From NCBI RefSeq assembly GCF_030440535.1, contig NZ_CP047117.1:1240001-1304000 (forward strand): a stretch of DNA of 64,000 bases, in the 5' to 3' direction. Under the pieces are notes generated by a model. The model did no database searches, had not been told where the DNA came from, and saw only the letters and a list, made by a program, of their open reading frames with translations. This document shows positions 25,638 to 35,953 of the stretch, piece after piece. The stretch's first letter is position 1. Every line of letters starts with the position of its first letter. The translations under genes and the position numbers were made by a program. This DNA is from Corynebacterium capitovis DSM 44611. GTDB lineage: Bacteria; Actinomycetota; Actinomycetes; Mycobacteriales; Mycobacteriaceae.

Positions 25638-27137
25638 TTATGTGCCCTCGTACGGGGTCAGTGCCCGGGCCGAACGGAGGCGCGCCAAGGTCGATTCGCG
25701 GCCCAAGAGTTCCATCGACTCGAACAGCGGCGGGGAGACTGCCGCGCCGGTCACGCCGACCCGCAGCGCTCCGAACGCCGTGCGGGGTTTGAGTCCCAGA
25801 TCCTCAATGAGCGCCTTGGTCAAAGCAGCCTCAATGGCGCCTGTCGTCCACTCCCCGACGCCCTCTAGGGCCGAGATTCCCACCTCAAGCGGCTGGATCG
25901 CAGTTTCCTTGAGGTTCTTCCTCGCCGATTTGTCATCCAGCCGCAGCTTGGAATCGGCGACCGTGAGGAACCGGAGCAGCCCGTAGGCGTCGGAAAGCGT
26001 CTTGATGCGCGTCTGCACGAGATCGGCCGCGACAGCGAATTTCTCCGACGGGTAATCGGCGGGAAAATCTGTGTACTCCGTGAGGTACGCGCGGAGGCGC
26101 TGCGCGAAGTCCTCTGGTTGCAAAAGACGGATGTGATCGGCGTTGATCGCCTCGAGCTTTTTCTGGTCGAAGCGTGCCGGGTTGCCCAGTACGTCTTTCA
26201 CGTCGAAGGCCGCGATCATCTCATCGGCGGTGAAGATGTCTTTGTCGGCGGACAGGGACCAGCCCAGCAGCGCGAGGTAGTTGATCATGCCCTCGGGGAT
26301 GATCCCGTTGTCGCGGTGGTTAAACAAGTTGGACTCGGGGTCGCGCTTCGACAGCTTCTTATTGCCCTGGCCCATCACAAAGGGTAGGTGGCCGAACTCG
26401 GGCGTGGACTGAGCTACGCCGATTCGCTTTAGCGCCTCGTACAGCGCCAGCTGGCGCGGGGTGGAGGACAGCAGGTCCTCCCCGCGCAGGACATGCGTGA
26501 TTCCCATCAGGGCATCGTCGACAGGGTTAACCAGCGTGTAGAGCGGCGCCCCGTTGGAGCGGGCGACAACGAAGTCGGGCTGCGTCTCAGCCTTGAAGGT
26601 CACCTCACCGCGCACCAGGTCGTTCCACGTCCAGTCCTGCTCGAGCATACGCAAGCGCCACACCGGCTTACGTCCCTCGGCTTCAAAGGCGGCCACCTGG
26701 GCCTCGCTCAGGGTGCGGTCGAAGTTGTCGTACCCCAGCTTCGGATCACGGCCAGCGGCACGGTGACGCTCCTCCACCTCTTCCGCCGTGGAGTAGGCAG
26801 GGTAGACCTCTCCCGCCTCGATGAGCTTGGCCAGCACCTCCTGGTAGATGTCCCCGCGCTGCGATTGCCGGTATGGCTCGTGGGGCCCGCCCACCACCAC
26901 GCCTTCGTCCCAATCGAGGCCCAGCCAGGTCAAAGAATCGATGATCGCCTGGTAGGACTCTTCCGAGTCGCGGGCAGCGTCGGTGTCTTCGATGCGGAAG
27001 ACGAACGTGCCGTGAGAATGGCGCGCTTGCGCCCAGTTAAACAGCGCAGTTCGCACCATGCCGACGTGCGGGGTGCCCGTTGGCGAGGGGCAGAAACGAA
27101 CGCGCATCGCAGCAGGAACCGTGGAGGATTCAGTCAT
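25638..27137 (-). CDS. gltX: Glutamate--tRNA ligase (non-discriminating type likely)
   Basis: A 499-residue class I aminoacyl-tRNA synthetase. The HIGH-type motif is in [12 protein letters not shown] and the KMSKS-type loop is KKLSKRD. Other landmarks are [11 protein letters not shown] and [11 protein letters not shown]. It charges tRNA-Glu and, because GatCAB is encoded here, probably also tRNA-Gln. The start at 27137 lies seven bases after TACGAT (27145-27150), indicating a leaderless transcript; a longer frame upstream lacks family similarity. It is divergent from the isochorismate synthase gene. Confidence 0.96.
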   Translation of the reverse strand: MTESSTVPAAMRVRFCPSPTGTPHVGMVRTALFNWAQARHSHGTFVFRIEDTDAARDSEESYQAIIDSLTWLGLDWDEGVVVGGPHEPYRQSQRGDIYQEVLAKLIEAGEVYPAYSTAEEVEERHRAAGRDPKLGYDNFDRTLSEAQVAAFEAEGRKPVWRLRMLEQDWTWNDLVRGEVTFKAETQPDFVVARSNGAPLYTLVNPVDDALMGITHVLRGEDLLSSTPRQLALYEALKRIGVAQSTPEFGHLPFVMGQGNKKLSKRDPESNLFNHRDNGIIPEGMINYLALLGWSLSADKDIFTADEMIAAFDVKDVLGNPARFDQKKLEAINADHIRLLQPEDFAQRLRAYLTEYTDFPADYPSEKFAVAADLVQTRIKTLSDAYGLLRFLTVADSKLRLDDKSARKNLKETAIQPLEVGISALEGVGEWTTGAIEAALTKALIEDLGLKPRTAFGALRVGVTGAAVSPPLFESMELLGRESTLARLRSARALTPYEGT

Positions 27138-27144
27138 GGGGACA

Positions 27145-27175
27145 ATCGTAGCGGGCGCGTTCCGGCCGTTACACT
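27145..27175. promoter_or_regulatory. Back-to-back leaderless promoters of gltX and the isochorismate synthase gene
   Basis: TACGAT on the minus strand (27145-27150) ends seven bases before the gltX ATG; TACACT on the plus strand (27170-27175) ends eight bases before the ATG at 27184. Only 46 bases separate the two start codons, so the -35 regions must overlap. Confidence 0.6.
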
Positions 27176-27183
27176 TGCCAATC

Positions 27184-28299
27184 ATGTCTGGAACCCGCCC
27201 TGCGACAGCACCCGATTTTCTCCTCTCACGTAGTCATGGGTCGGTGCGCACTCAGGGCTCCCGTGCGAGCTTCGCCGACCCCTGGGAAGCTCTCGATGCC
27301 CTTGCCTCGGGCCGCGCGGACATCGTTGTCGGCGCGCTCCCCTTCGACCGCGACTCTCCCGCGGCCCTGACCGTTCCCCGGACGGTGGTTACTGAACCCG
27401 GCACGCTCGAGCCGCACCCCTACTACCGCGTCGGTGAAGGTTCACAGCTCTCGGCGCGGATCGACGCCTTCGACCCCGAGCCGGAGGAACACCTGCGGCG
27501 CATCGAAGCGGCGGTGTCGACGATTAGAAGTTCTGTCCTGGACAAGGTGGTGCTCGCGCGTGCCGTAGACATCGCTTTCAACCCGCCGGTAGACCCCCGT
27601 CTCGTCGCGGCTCGCCTCATCGATTTGTCCTACACCCGCGACGGCTTTATCGCGGACTTGAGCCCCGCGGGCAGGAAAGGCCACTTCTTCGTGGGCTCCT
27701 CCCCCGAGGTGCTCGTGCGTCGCCGCGGCGTGCACGTCAGTTCCTTTCCCCTCGCGGGATCGGCACCGCGCAGCGTTCACGACCCGCGCGCGGATGAACT
27801 CGCTGCCCGCAGCCTGTACAACTCGGAGAAAGACCTCGCCGAGCACGCCTACGTGGTCAAACACATCCGAGATATCCTCGCTCCGCTGTGTTCCACGCTG
27901 GACGTTCCAAGCCGTCCCGTTCTGGAAAAGACGAGCGAAATGTGGCATCTCGCTACCCCCATCAACGGGGTGCTGAAAAACCCAGACCTCAACGCACTCG
28001 ACCTCGCGCTGCGTCTATACCCCACCCCCGCCGTGTGCGGCACACCTACCGACGCCGCTGAGGCGCTCATCTCCACCGCAGAGTCCGACAGGGGGTTCTA
28101 CGGCGGGGCAGTCGGATACACAACAAGCAACGGCGATGGCGAATATATGGTGGCGATCCGTTGCGCCGAGGTCAACGCGGCGGGAACAGGCGCGCGCACC
28201 TGGGCCGGCGGCGGCCTCGTGGCTTCCTCAGACCCCCACGCGGAGCTGGATGAGACAACGGCCAAGCTGCGCACCATTATGCGCGCGCTGGGCCTTTAA
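27184..28299 (+). CDS. Isochorismate synthase (MenF/EntC family)
   Basis: A 371-residue chorismate-binding enzyme that converts chorismate to isochorismate. Recognisable parts are [65 protein letters not shown] and [15 protein letters not shown], with the acidic metal-binding residues in GFYGGAVGY. Corynebacteria need isochorismate for menaquinone; the same enzyme could feed a catecholate siderophore, and no other men or ent gene is here to decide. The ATG at 27184 is chosen because TACACT ends eight bases before it. Confidence 0.88.
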   Translation: MSGTRPATAPDFLLSRSHGSVRTQGSRASFADPWEALDALASGRADIVVGALPFDRDSPAALTVPRTVVTEPGTLEPHPYYRVGEGSQLSARIDAFDPEPEEHLRRIEAAVSTIRSSVLDKVVLARAVDIAFNPPVDPRLVAARLIDLSYTRDGFIADLSPAGRKGHFFVGSSPEVLVRRRGVHVSSFPLAGSAPRSVHDPRADELAARSLYNSEKDLAEHAYVVKHIRDILAPLCSTLDVPSRPVLEKTSEMWHLATPINGVLKNPDLNALDLALRLYPTPAVCGTPTDAAEALISTAESDRGFYGGAVGYTTSNGDGEYMVAIRCAEVNAAGTGARTWAGGGLVASSDPHAELDETTAKLRTIMRALGL

Positions 28300-28309
28300 C
28301 CCCGGGACA

Positions 28310-29101
28310 CTAGGCGCGACCGACGGGGTTTCCCAGGCGGCCGATCCCCGGGATCTCCACCTCGATGTAATCACCTGGCGTCATTTCCGCGGTGCCGGCG
28401 GGCGAGCCGGTGCAGATGACGTCGCCAGGAAGAAGCGTGTAAGACGCCGTGATGAACTCGACAATCTCGCCGAGGTTCATGATCATTTGGTTCGAGTTGG
28501 AGTCCTGCTTCGTCTCCGTCTGCCCCTCGTGGGTGAGGTGGGCCTTGATCGGCGTGTTGGAGAAGTCGAACTTATCCAGATCCGTCTCGATCCACGGGCC
28601 GAGCGGGCAAAAAGTATCGATGCCCTTGGCACGGGCCCACTGCCCGTCGGCAAACTGGAGATCACGGGATGACACGTCGTTGACGATTGTCACGCCGCGA
28701 ATGACGGATTTCCAGTCCTCAGCCTTGACGTTCTTGCAGGGCGTGCCCACGACAAGCGCCATTTCCCCCTCGAACTCGACCTTTGTGGCGAAATCCGGGA
28801 TCTTGATGGTGGCTTCGGGCCCGATCACGGCTGTCGGGGGCTTGAGAAACAGGGTCGGAGGCAGGTGCTCGGCGGACTGCTTGAACACCTCGGCGACGTG
28901 ATCGGCGTAGTTGCGGCCGATGGCCACGACCTTGGACGGGAGCATCGGCGCGAGAATGCGTACCTCCCCGAGGGCCCATTCCTTCCCCGTGTACTCGGGT
29001 TCCGTGAACGGGGTTCCGGCTATGGCCTTGGCCGTCGTCGCGTCGTCGTCGATAACGGCGAAGGTCATGCCTTCGGGGGTAGCAATTCGTCCAAAACGCA
29101 T
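28310..29101 (-). CDS. odx: FAH-family hydrolase/decarboxylase (Odx-like oxaloacetate decarboxylase)
   Basis: A 263-residue fumarylacetoacetate-hydrolase-fold protein. The metal site acids are in FEGEMALVVG, and SRDLQFADGQWARAKG with DTFCPLGPW are typical of this group; the C-terminus has GDVICTGSPAG. In C. glutamicum the gene in the same context next to dnaQ-like and gltX genes encodes the oxaloacetate decarboxylase Odx, so I infer the same reaction (oxaloacetate to pyruvate). Related proteins hydrolyse acylpyruvates, which remains possible. TAAGCT (29109-29114) ends seven bases before the ATG (leaderless). Confidence 0.85.
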   Translation of the reverse strand: MRFGRIATPEGMTFAVIDDDATTAKAIAGTPFTEPEYTGKEWALGEVRILAPMLPSKVVAIGRNYADHVAEVFKQSAEHLPPTLFLKPPTAVIGPEATIKIPDFATKVEFEGEMALVVGTPCKNVKAEDWKSVIRGVTIVNDVSSRDLQFADGQWARAKGIDTFCPLGPWIETDLDKFDFSNTPIKAHLTHEGQTETKQDSNSNQMIMNLGEIVEFITASYTLLPGDVICTGSPAGTAEMTPGDYIEVEIPGIGRLGNPVGRA

Positions 29102-29139
29102 GGGGGAGAGCTTACCCCACCCCCTTACGCTCTTCCGGG

Positions 29140-29706
29140 TTAGCGGGAGGTCAGCGCCAAGTACAGCTCAGCGCACGCGATTGCGTCCGTCAGCGCGTTG
29201 TGGCTGCGGTACGTGGGCAGGTGATAGCGCTGCCGGACCCGCGCCAGCCGCAGATCCTCACCCCGCGGGTACGTCCCCATTCTCTCCATGTGCCTCCGCT
29301 CGAGCGCGAAGGTATCGACGACGTCGCGGGCAGGCATTCTTATCGACGTTCCCCGCACGCGCTTCGACTCGTAATTCAAAAAGGAGAGCTCCATCTGAGC
29401 GAAATGCGCCAGCAAACGCCTACCCCGGAAGGCCTGATCAAATGCATCGAGGACGGCGGCTGCGGGTACCCCCTCCCGGGCGATGTCGTCATCGGTCACA
29501 CCGTGCAGGGTCGCGGAGTTCCCGACCCGCGCCCCGAGTATGAGGTAGTGGCGCGCCTGCGACAGGTCGATCACCTTGCGGTTGACAGGCACCCAGCCGA
29601 CCGAGACGAGGTGGTCCCGCCCCGGCGTCAGCCCGGTCGTCTCGACGTCGACGGCCAGCAGCGCGTCGTTGTCGGCCTCCTCGCGTCGCCACCATGCCGG
29701 AGCCAT
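29140..29706 (-). CDS. DnaQ-like 3'-5' exonuclease
   Basis: A 188-residue DEDD-family exonuclease. Exo I is LLAVDVETTGL, Exo II contains AHFAQMELSFL, and Exo III is SHNALTDAIACAEL with the histidine and aspartate of the DEDDh type. It resembles the proofreading epsilon subunit but is a standalone version without polymerase-binding tail. Its ATG directly abuts the TAA of the upstream cNMP/CBS/nucleotidyltransferase gene, so the two proteins are coupled; the same pair occurs in C. glutamicum. Confidence 0.9.
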   Translation of the reverse strand: MAPAWWRREEADNDALLAVDVETTGLTPGRDHLVSVGWVPVNRKVIDLSQARHYLILGARVGNSATLHGVTDDDIAREGVPAAAVLDAFDQAFRGRRLLAHFAQMELSFLNYESKRVRGTSIRMPARDVVDTFALERRHMERMGTYPRGEDLRLARVRQRYHLPTYRSHNALTDAIACAELYLALTSR

Positions 29707-31560
29707 TTACATACTCCTGACCGGGTACTGGCTGCTCAGGGCCGCCTGGAGAGACTTAATCACCCGGAATGAGTCGCGGAGGTCGTCACGGTCGCGGCTA
29801 CTTAACGCCCTGGGGTCAATGTGGTAATCGGGGTTCTCCCCCGCCCGCAGCTGCTCGGCCTGGTGGCGCAGGGCGAGCGTGGTGATGTATTCGTAGGCAT
29901 CGATGAGGTCGTCTGCCCCCCGTGAAGAAATGGACGAACCGGCTGCTGCGCGGATCCGCGCCACCGTATCCAGCTCGGTCTCCCCGGCCGTTATCGCGTA
30001 CAAGCGCGCCATCTGAACGACCGCGGCTGTCCCACCCTTCTTCACGTCCAAAGTGGCGGCGTAGTCACCTGAGCGTTCCAGCACAAAACCGCGGAAGAAG
30101 CTGAGCGGGGGTTCGCGGCGGGTGGCCAAGGCCGCCAGGTGCGCGTGGAAGCGCCGCGAGCCACGCGCCGCCGCCTGCGCGGCATCATGCACCCGGCCAG
30201 CCAGTTCCGTTTCCCCGGCGAGACAGCGGAAGTCGAAAAACACCTGGGCGTGCAGCAACGCGTCGGGATTAGGAGCTGTGACCCAGGTGTGAAACGTCTC
30301 CGCCCACTGCGACTCCGTCATGCGCCACTGCGGTGAGGAGGCCATCATTCCTCCGGGGCAGCGCGCCTGCCCGGCTTCGGCGAGACCGTCACAGATGAAC
30401 TCCCCCAGTGCGGAAAAATACGCCGCGTGGGCACCCTCGTCGTAGGCATCGCTGAGGACGAATGCGTTGTCTTGGTCGGAGGCGGGCCCCATCTCGTGGC
30501 GCGCCTGTGAGCCCACCGCGACAAACGCGAACGGAACTGGCGGCGGGCCCACCTCCTCAACCCCCAGCACGGTCAACCGGCGGGCGATTGAATCCGCAAT
30601 ACTGGACAGGAGGCGCTGAGCCTCGAAAGCGGAGGCCCCGCGGTCTAGAAAACGGGCGGCGACGGACGCGGCGCGTCGAAAAGAACCCGCGAGCTCCGCG
30701 AGGTCGCTGTGTGCGACGTCGGCGGAAAGATATATCGGGTCAGACTGCAGCTGCCGCATGATGTCATTGCTGGTCGCTACGGCGCTGATTCCCTCGGGAC
30801 CGGCCACGGGGAGGTGGTGGATGCCCAGCTCGCCCATGAGCAACATCGCCTCGAAGACGAGGGTCTCGGGGGCAGCCATGCGCACCGGGGACGTCATGAC
30901 CTCCGCGACGGGCCGGGAGGGGTCCGCTGCGACGGCGACGACCCGCGAGCGCAAGTCCCGGTCCGTGAGAATGCCGGGTTCAGCCGCGCCCTCGACAACA
31001 AGGCAGCTCACTTGGCGGTCATCCATCAGCCGCGCCGCGGCGGAAATGCTGGCGTCCGCGCCAATCGTCACGAGATTGCGGCCCGCCACCACCTCACTGA
31101 GCGGGGTGCGCAGAACATCCGCGGCTGCCCCCGCCTCCCGCATCTCCTTCGCCGCTGCTCTGACGCGCAGAGACGCGGACTGGAAGTAACGCCCGATATG
31201 AGGGTGCTCCGCAACAAGCCGCGTAAAGCTCTCCCGGGGCAGGGTGAGAATTAGGCAGTCTTCGACGGCAACCATGGAGTAGCGCGACTCGGGGGCGTCG
31301 ATAAGAGTCGAGTAGCCGAAGTTGCGCCCTGTATCTCTCCGGTCGATGAGGACATCGTCATCCGAGAGAACGTCGACGGCGCCGGAACGGATGACGTAGA
31401 GCGTGTCGTTCCTCTCACCGCGGCGCACAATCGTCTCGCCGCGGCGGACGTACGTAATGGCCATGTGCGCGGGCAAGACATCGAGCGCCTCGGCTGGCAG
31501 GCGAGAGAAAGGCTCGTGGTCGGCGAGGAATGAACGAACCTCGTCGAGTTCAACTGTCAT
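29707..31560 (-). CDS. cNMP-binding, CBS-pair and DUF294 nucleotidyltransferase protein
   Basis: A 617-residue soluble signalling protein. Order: N-terminal Crp-like cyclic-nucleotide-binding domain (about 15-135, MTVELDEVRSFLADHEPFSRL onset in shorter pieces, IVRRGERNDTLYVIRSGAVD), a CBS pair (about 160-285), then a DUF294 putative nucleotidyltransferase with VAVGSQARHEMG and DQDNAFVL, where the G-S and D-x-D residues needed for catalysis are present, and a helical C-terminal DUF294_C domain. Such proteins resemble the regulatory uridylyltransferase GlnD in layout; target and ligand are unknown. TAGGCT (31567-31572) ends six bases before the ATG. It is the first gene of an operon with the exonuclease. 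Confidence 0.88.
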   Translation of the reverse strand: MTVELDEVRSFLADHEPFSRLPAEALDVLPAHMAITYVRRGETIVRRGERNDTLYVIRSGAVDVLSDDDVLIDRRDTGRNFGYSTLIDAPESRYSMVAVEDCLILTLPRESFTRLVAEHPHIGRYFQSASLRVRAAAKEMREAGAAADVLRTPLSEVVAGRNLVTIGADASISAAARLMDDRQVSCLVVEGAAEPGILTDRDLRSRVVAVAADPSRPVAEVMTSPVRMAAPETLVFEAMLLMGELGIHHLPVAGPEGISAVATSNDIMRQLQSDPIYLSADVAHSDLAELAGSFRRAASVAARFLDRGASAFEAQRLLSSIADSIARRLTVLGVEEVGPPPVPFAFVAVGSQARHEMGPASDQDNAFVLSDAYDEGAHAAYFSALGEFICDGLAEAGQARCPGGMMASSPQWRMTESQWAETFHTWVTAPNPDALLHAQVFFDFRCLAGETELAGRVHDAAQAAARGSRRFHAHLAALATRREPPLSFFRGFVLERSGDYAATLDVKKGGTAAVVQMARLYAITAGETELDTVARIRAAAGSSISSRGADDLIDAYEYITTLALRHQAEQLRAGENPDYHIDPRALSSRDRDDLRDSFRVIKSLQAALSSQYPVRSM

Positions 31561-31630
31561 ACATCGAGCCTATCGCGCGGCGAGGCGGGGCTAGGGCCGT
31601 TTGCGCCGGTGTTTTGAGCGGAAAAACTAC

Positions 31631-33097
31631 CTACTGGTAGCTGACAAACCAAGGCTGTGGAGCCACGTCAGCGAAGGTCTGCTCCGGGGTGAACATCGGC
31701 ATGTCTTCGTCGATGAAGTTCTTCCATGCGAGGAAGAACCCGGGGTCGAGGTCCTGGCGCAGCACGTTCCAGGTCTCGAATTTCTGGCCGGCCGAACCGT
31801 GCCCGTCGGCGTGCAACACGTATGCGAGCTCGGGGTGATCGGTGCGGATGTTTTCCCGGTCAGGGAACATCGCCACCTGGAACTGGTGAAGCACGAACGC
31901 CTTCTGGGGCAAATTGCGTTCGCGGGTGAACTGGGCCAACCAGTCCGCGACCTCGTTGATTTCCGCCGAGGTCGCGGAACCCACCCGGCTCAACGGTTGC
32001 TCGCCCGGGTTCAGCTTCCATTCCGCGTCCAGGGCCAGACCCACGTTCGGGCGAGCCAGCAGATCCGCATACAGCTTCGTTTGCTCCAGGAAGTTGCCCT
32101 GGCCCGGCTGAAGGTCCAACACCGCGTAGCCACCCGCCTGAGTGATCGCATCCACGTAGGGCACGATCTCGGCGGGGTCGGACTCATTGGAGAAGTTCCC
32201 GTCCGGGCCCGGGCTGCCCGAGGCGACGGTGACGATGATCTCAAACGCCGGTATCACCGGGTCGGGGGTGAGAGCCTGGTAGGACGCGGCGTACTGCTGC
32301 GCCAACTGGGCCGCTTCAGCTGGGCCCTGCTCCCCCATCACGCCCAGTGCGGGGCCCGAGGGGTGGCCGTAGAGTGCCACCATGCGGCGCCCTGGAAAGA
32401 CAAGCCCGCCGCCACCGGGCAGCTCCCCGTTTTTCGCGAGGCTGGCGCGGTCCGCATAGTGTCCGCTTGTTCCCCACTGCCGCCCCAGCGCGATGGTGTC
32501 CTGCGCCGTCACCGTCCGCATGGTCTCACTCGTCGCCCGCGGGTCGGGGGCGGGGGAAACGAGGACGTTCGCGCCGGCGGCGCGCGCGGTCGCTACCGCA
32601 GGAAGGGACGTCTGCTCCGTGGCCAAAAACGGAGGAAGTTGGCGGTTTTGGGGGTGAGAAGGCTGGAGAGCCACGACGGTATCCAGCGCGGACGTCCCCT
32701 GTGACTGGGGTGTCGGTGTGTCTGCCAGTTCCTTGTCGTCACCAGGGACGGTGATGACGCGCTGCGCTCCGAGCCGGGTCACCTCAGCATCAACCGCAGC
32801 GTCCGTGCCGGGCAGCCGGGTGAGCATAGGGACACCGAGTTTGGTAGCGATGGCGGCAGCGTGGAGCTGATCCTCAACCCCCTCGCCCGCGATAACCACC
32901 GCTGACGAGGCGGAGTACAGGCGCTGCGATACCTCCACACCCGTTCCGTCAGCGTCGGCGAGAACTTCTTGGCCGTGGGTGTCAAGCGGGCTGTCGGCGA
33001 CGGAGCTCGAGCTTGTCGACGACCCGCCACCGCACCCCGCCAGTGTACTAACCCCGGCGGCGATGATCACGGCACTGATTACGCGTCGGGTGGTCAC
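31631..33097 (-). CDS. Large surface lipoprotein with cell-wall-binding-like N-terminal region
   Basis: A 488-residue lipoprotein. The GTG at 33097 has GGAGG six bases upstream; the signal peptide ends in the lipobox TLAGC, followed by a serine-rich linker. Residues about 45-200 have Rossmann-like repeats similar to cell-wall-binding repeat 2 (SSAVVIAGEGVEDQLHAAAIA, then LGVPMLTRLPG and RVITVPGDD). The C-terminal half (about 290-488) looks like a TIM-barrel-type domain (PYVDAITQAGGYAVLDLQPG, GLALDAEWKLNPGE) with conserved acids, perhaps a glycosidase-like fold, but I recognise no active-site motif. It is related to the lipoprotein at 36 kb. Its function is unknown. Confidence 0.7.
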   Translation of the reverse strand: MTTRRVISAVIIAAGVSTLAGCGGGSSTSSSSVADSPLDTHGQEVLADADGTGVEVSQRLYSASSAVVIAGEGVEDQLHAAAIATKLGVPMLTRLPGTDAAVDAEVTRLGAQRVITVPGDDKELADTPTPQSQGTSALDTVVALQPSHPQNRQLPPFLATEQTSLPAVATARAAGANVLVSPAPDPRATSETMRTVTAQDTIALGRQWGTSGHYADRASLAKNGELPGGGGLVFPGRRMVALYGHPSGPALGVMGEQGPAEAAQLAQQYAASYQALTPDPVIPAFEIIVTVASGSPGPDGNFSNESDPAEIVPYVDAITQAGGYAVLDLQPGQGNFLEQTKLYADLLARPNVGLALDAEWKLNPGEQPLSRVGSATSAEINEVADWLAQFTRERNLPQKAFVLHQFQVAMFPDRENIRTDHPELAYVLHADGHGSAGQKFETWNVLRQDLDPGFFLAWKNFIDEDMPMFTPEQTFADVAPQPWFVSYQ

Positions 33098-33143
33098 GGG
33101 TTGCCTCCATAAGGTATTGAGCGGGGAATTCACCCCGACCACC

Positions 33144-34160
33144 TTACTTCACAGCTGCGACGATCCTGTCACCCACCTCGGAGGTTCGCACCGCGCCGCC
33201 TGCCCGAGACGCAACTTCTTCCTCCACTGCGCGCTCGATGCGCACGGCGTTATCTTCATCCCCGAGCCACCTCAACATCATGGCGACGGACAAGATCATC
33301 GCAACCGGGTCCGCCACGCCGCGCCCTGCGATGTCCGGGGCTGAACCGTGCACTGGCTCAAACATCGACGGGTTGGCACGTGAGGCGTCAATGTTGCCAG
33401 AGCACGCCTGTCCCACCCCGCCGGTCACGGCCCCCGCTAGATCGGTCAGAATGTCCCCGAACAGGTTGTCGGTCACGATGACATCGTAGCGTTGTGGATC
33501 GGTCACCATGTAAATCGTCGCAGCGTCGATGTGGGTGTAGTCAACCTCCACCTCCGGGTACTCGACGGACGCCTCGTCGACCGTGCGCTGCCACAAACCG
33601 CCAGCGTTGACCAAAACGTTGGTCTTATGCACCAAGGTGAGTTTTTTCCTCCGCGCCATGGCGGTGTCAAAAGCGTGGCGGACCAGGCGCTCCACCCCGA
33701 AGCGGGTATTTTGCGACACCTCGCACGCAACCTCGTGCTGGGTCCCCTCGCGCAGGGTGCCGCCGTTGCCGGCGTAGAGACTCTCCGTGCCTTCGCGGAC
33801 CACAACGAAGTCAATCTCCCCGGGCGTGGCAAGCGGGCTCACCGCCGAGGGGTAGAGACGCGAGGGGCGAAGGTTGACAAAGTGGTCGAGCTTAAAGCGC
33901 AGCGGGAGTAACAGACCCCTCTCTAGAACGCCCGCTGGCACGCGCGTGGGATCACCAATTGCTCCGAGCAGGATTGCGTCATGGTCCCGGAGGCTGTCCA
34001 AGTCCGCTTGCGTGAGAAGTTCTCCGTTGCGGAGGTAGCGGCGGGCGCCGAGGTCGTAATCGGTCGTATCCACGTCGGAGCGCACCGCGCGAAGAACTTT
34101 GAGCCCCTCCGCCATCACTTCCATTCCGATACCGTCGCCGGCGATCACCGCTATCTTCAT
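33144..34160 (-). CDS. leuB: 3-isopropylmalate dehydrogenase
   Basis: LeuB oxidises and decarboxylates 3-isopropylmalate in leucine synthesis using NAD+. The 338-residue protein has [13 protein letters not shown] at the N-terminus, the substrate-binding arginines in [17 protein letters not shown], the TYR-type catalytic region [15 protein letters not shown] (adapted), [13 protein letters not shown] with metal-binding aspartates, and [20 protein letters not shown] lies eight bases before the ATG. In C. glutamicum leuB is also under LtbR. It is flanked by the large lipoprotein gene and serA. Confidence 0.96.
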   Translation of the reverse strand: MKIAVIAGDGIGMEVMAEGLKVLRAVRSDVDTTDYDLGARRYLRNGELLTQADLDSLRDHDAILLGAIGDPTRVPAGVLERGLLLPLRFKLDHFVNLRPSRLYPSAVSPLATPGEIDFVVVREGTESLYAGNGGTLREGTQHEVACEVSQNTRFGVERLVRHAFDTAMARRKKLTLVHKTNVLVNAGGLWQRTVDEASVEYPEVEVDYTHIDAATIYMVTDPQRYDVIVTDNLFGDILTDLAGAVTGGVGQACSGNIDASRANPSMFEPVHGSAPDIAGRGVADPVAMILSVAMMLRWLGDEDNAVRIERAVEEEVASRAGGAVRTSEVGDRIVAAVK

Positions 34161-34266
34161 TTTGGGATTCCTTTCTCACCATTCGGGACAGTGCATAGAC
34201 TAGCAGCAGTCCACCCGGCTCCCCGGAAGCCCGCGGCGGCTCGGTGCGCGCCACCCCTTGACGTTG

Positions 34267-35850
34267 CTAGCGGAGGTCGATCTGCACCGAGGACGCGTCG
34301 ATGGAGCGGGCAATAGCCGCCTCCAGCTCCGCCGGGACCTCGCTCTCGACGCGCAGGATGAGGACTGCCCCGTCACCTTTGGTCGCCTGAGTCAAGGCCG
34401 CGGCCTCAATGTTGATACCCGCGGCGCCCAATTCACTGCCCACCTTGCCCAGCGCACCCGGCGCGTCGTGGTAGCGGAGGAAGAGGTTGCGCCCTTCGGC
34501 ACGCAGATCCAGCCCGCGGCCGTTGATGCGAACGATCTTCTCCACGCCTTCCAGCCCGGTGAGGGCGCCAGTGACCGAGGAGACCTCCCCCGACGCGGCC
34601 GCCACCTGCACCTCAACCGAGCTGCGGTGGGTCCGCGCTTCGCTACGCTTCGCCACCGTGTGCTCTAGGCCGCGCGATTCCGCGATCGTGGGGGCGTTGA
34701 CAAAGGTCACAGGCTCCGAGATGATGCCGGAGAACAAACCACGCACCGCCGACAGGCCGAGGATGTCAATGTCTTCGGTAGACAGCTCCCCGCTAGCGGT
34801 GACCTTGAGGGAGACGGGGGCGTCGTCAAGCAACTTGCCCGCGATGAGACCCAGCTTGCGGGTCAGCTCCAGCCAGCGGGCGACCTCCTCGCCCACGCGT
34901 CCACCGGTGACGTTCACCGCGTCAGCGACGAACTCCCCGGCAAGCGCCTTGAGAACCGAATCGGCGACGTCGGTTCCGGCCCTGTCTTGGGCTTCTTCCG
35001 TGGACGCGCCGAGGTGCGGAGTAACCACGACCTCCTTGAGGCCGAACAGGGGGGAGTCGGTGCACGGCTCCGTGTCGTAGACGTCGAAACCGGCGCCGCG
35101 GATGTGGCCGGACGCAATGGCGTCGGCAAGCGCCTGCTCATCGACGAGGCCCCCGCGGGCGGCATTGATAATGATTTGCCCCTTCTTTGCCTTCGCCAGC
35201 AAGCCGGCGTTGAACATGCCGGCCGTTTCCTTGGTCTTGGGCAAGTGAATTGTGACGAAGTCGGAGCGGCCCATCAGCTCGTCGAGCTCCACCAGCTCCA
35301 CGCCCAGCTGCGCGGCTCGGGCGGGGTTCGCGTAAGGATCGTAGGCAATGATGGTGGTGTCGAAAGCCGCGAGGCGCTGCGCGAACAACTGCCCGATATG
35401 GCCGAAACCCACGATGCCGATCGTTTTGCCAAAGACCTCAACGCCTTTGAACGAGGAGCGCTTCCACCCTCCCTCGCGCAGGGACGCGTCCGCCGCCGGG
35501 ATCTGCCGGGCGGTAGACAGGAGCAACGCAATGGCGTGCTCGCACGCGGAATGGATATTCGACGTCGGGGCGTTGGCCACCATGACACCGCGCTCGGTCG
35601 CGGCGGCCACGTCTACGTTGTCCAAACCGACGCCGGCACGGCCGACGATTTTGAGCTTCGGGGCCGCCTCGATCACCTCTCGGTCCACGGTCGTTGCGGA
35701 GCGCACGAGCAAGGCATCGGCCTCCGGCACCGCGGCAAGCAGCTCGGCGCGGTTTGGTCCATCCACCCAGCGGACGGTGACCGAGTCTCCGAGGGCGTCG
35801 ACTGTTGAAGGAGCGAGCTTGTCTGCGATGAGCACGACGGGTTTAGTCAC
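34267..35850 (-). CDS. serA: D-3-phosphoglycerate dehydrogenase, long form
   Basis: SerA catalyses the first step of serine synthesis. The 527-residue protein belongs to the long actinobacterial form: substrate domain, NAD domain (GIVGFGHIGQLFAQRL), an intervening ASB domain (about 320-455) and a C-terminal ACT domain (about 455-527, from FLRYHDAPGALGKVG), which binds the feedback inhibitor serine. The catalytic His-Glu pair is in TPHLGASTEEAQ. GTG 35850 has AGGAGA six bases ahead. A TATTCT -10 (35915-35920) starts a leader of about 58 bases with a small GGTAG/CTACC hairpin. Confidence 0.96.
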   Translation of the reverse strand: MTKPVVLIADKLAPSTVDALGDSVTVRWVDGPNRAELLAAVPEADALLVRSATTVDREVIEAAPKLKIVGRAGVGLDNVDVAAATERGVMVANAPTSNIHSACEHAIALLLSTARQIPAADASLREGGWKRSSFKGVEVFGKTIGIVGFGHIGQLFAQRLAAFDTTIIAYDPYANPARAAQLGVELVELDELMGRSDFVTIHLPKTKETAGMFNAGLLAKAKKGQIIINAARGGLVDEQALADAIASGHIRGAGFDVYDTEPCTDSPLFGLKEVVVTPHLGASTEEAQDRAGTDVADSVLKALAGEFVADAVNVTGGRVGEEVARWLELTRKLGLIAGKLLDDAPVSLKVTASGELSTEDIDILGLSAVRGLFSGIISEPVTFVNAPTIAESRGLEHTVAKRSEARTHRSSVEVQVAAASGEVSSVTGALTGLEGVEKIVRINGRGLDLRAEGRNLFLRYHDAPGALGKVGSELGAAGINIEAAALTQATKGDGAVLILRVESEVPAELEAAIARSIDASSVQIDLR

Positions 35851-35914
35851 GGCACTTCTCCTGGAATTTGGTTGTGCGACAGGTGGGTCGAGGTAGGGCT
35901 CTACCGGCCTGTTT

Positions 35915-35920
35915 AGAATA
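35915..35920 (-). promoter_or_regulatory. -10 element of serA
   Basis: TATTCT on the minus strand, about 65 bases upstream of the GTG, leaves a 5' leader containing the hairpin GGTAG-AGCC-CTACC and the ribosome-binding site. Confidence 0.45.
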
Positions 35921-35953
35921 GCGCGCCCGCCGGCCGTGACGGATACCCAGGGC

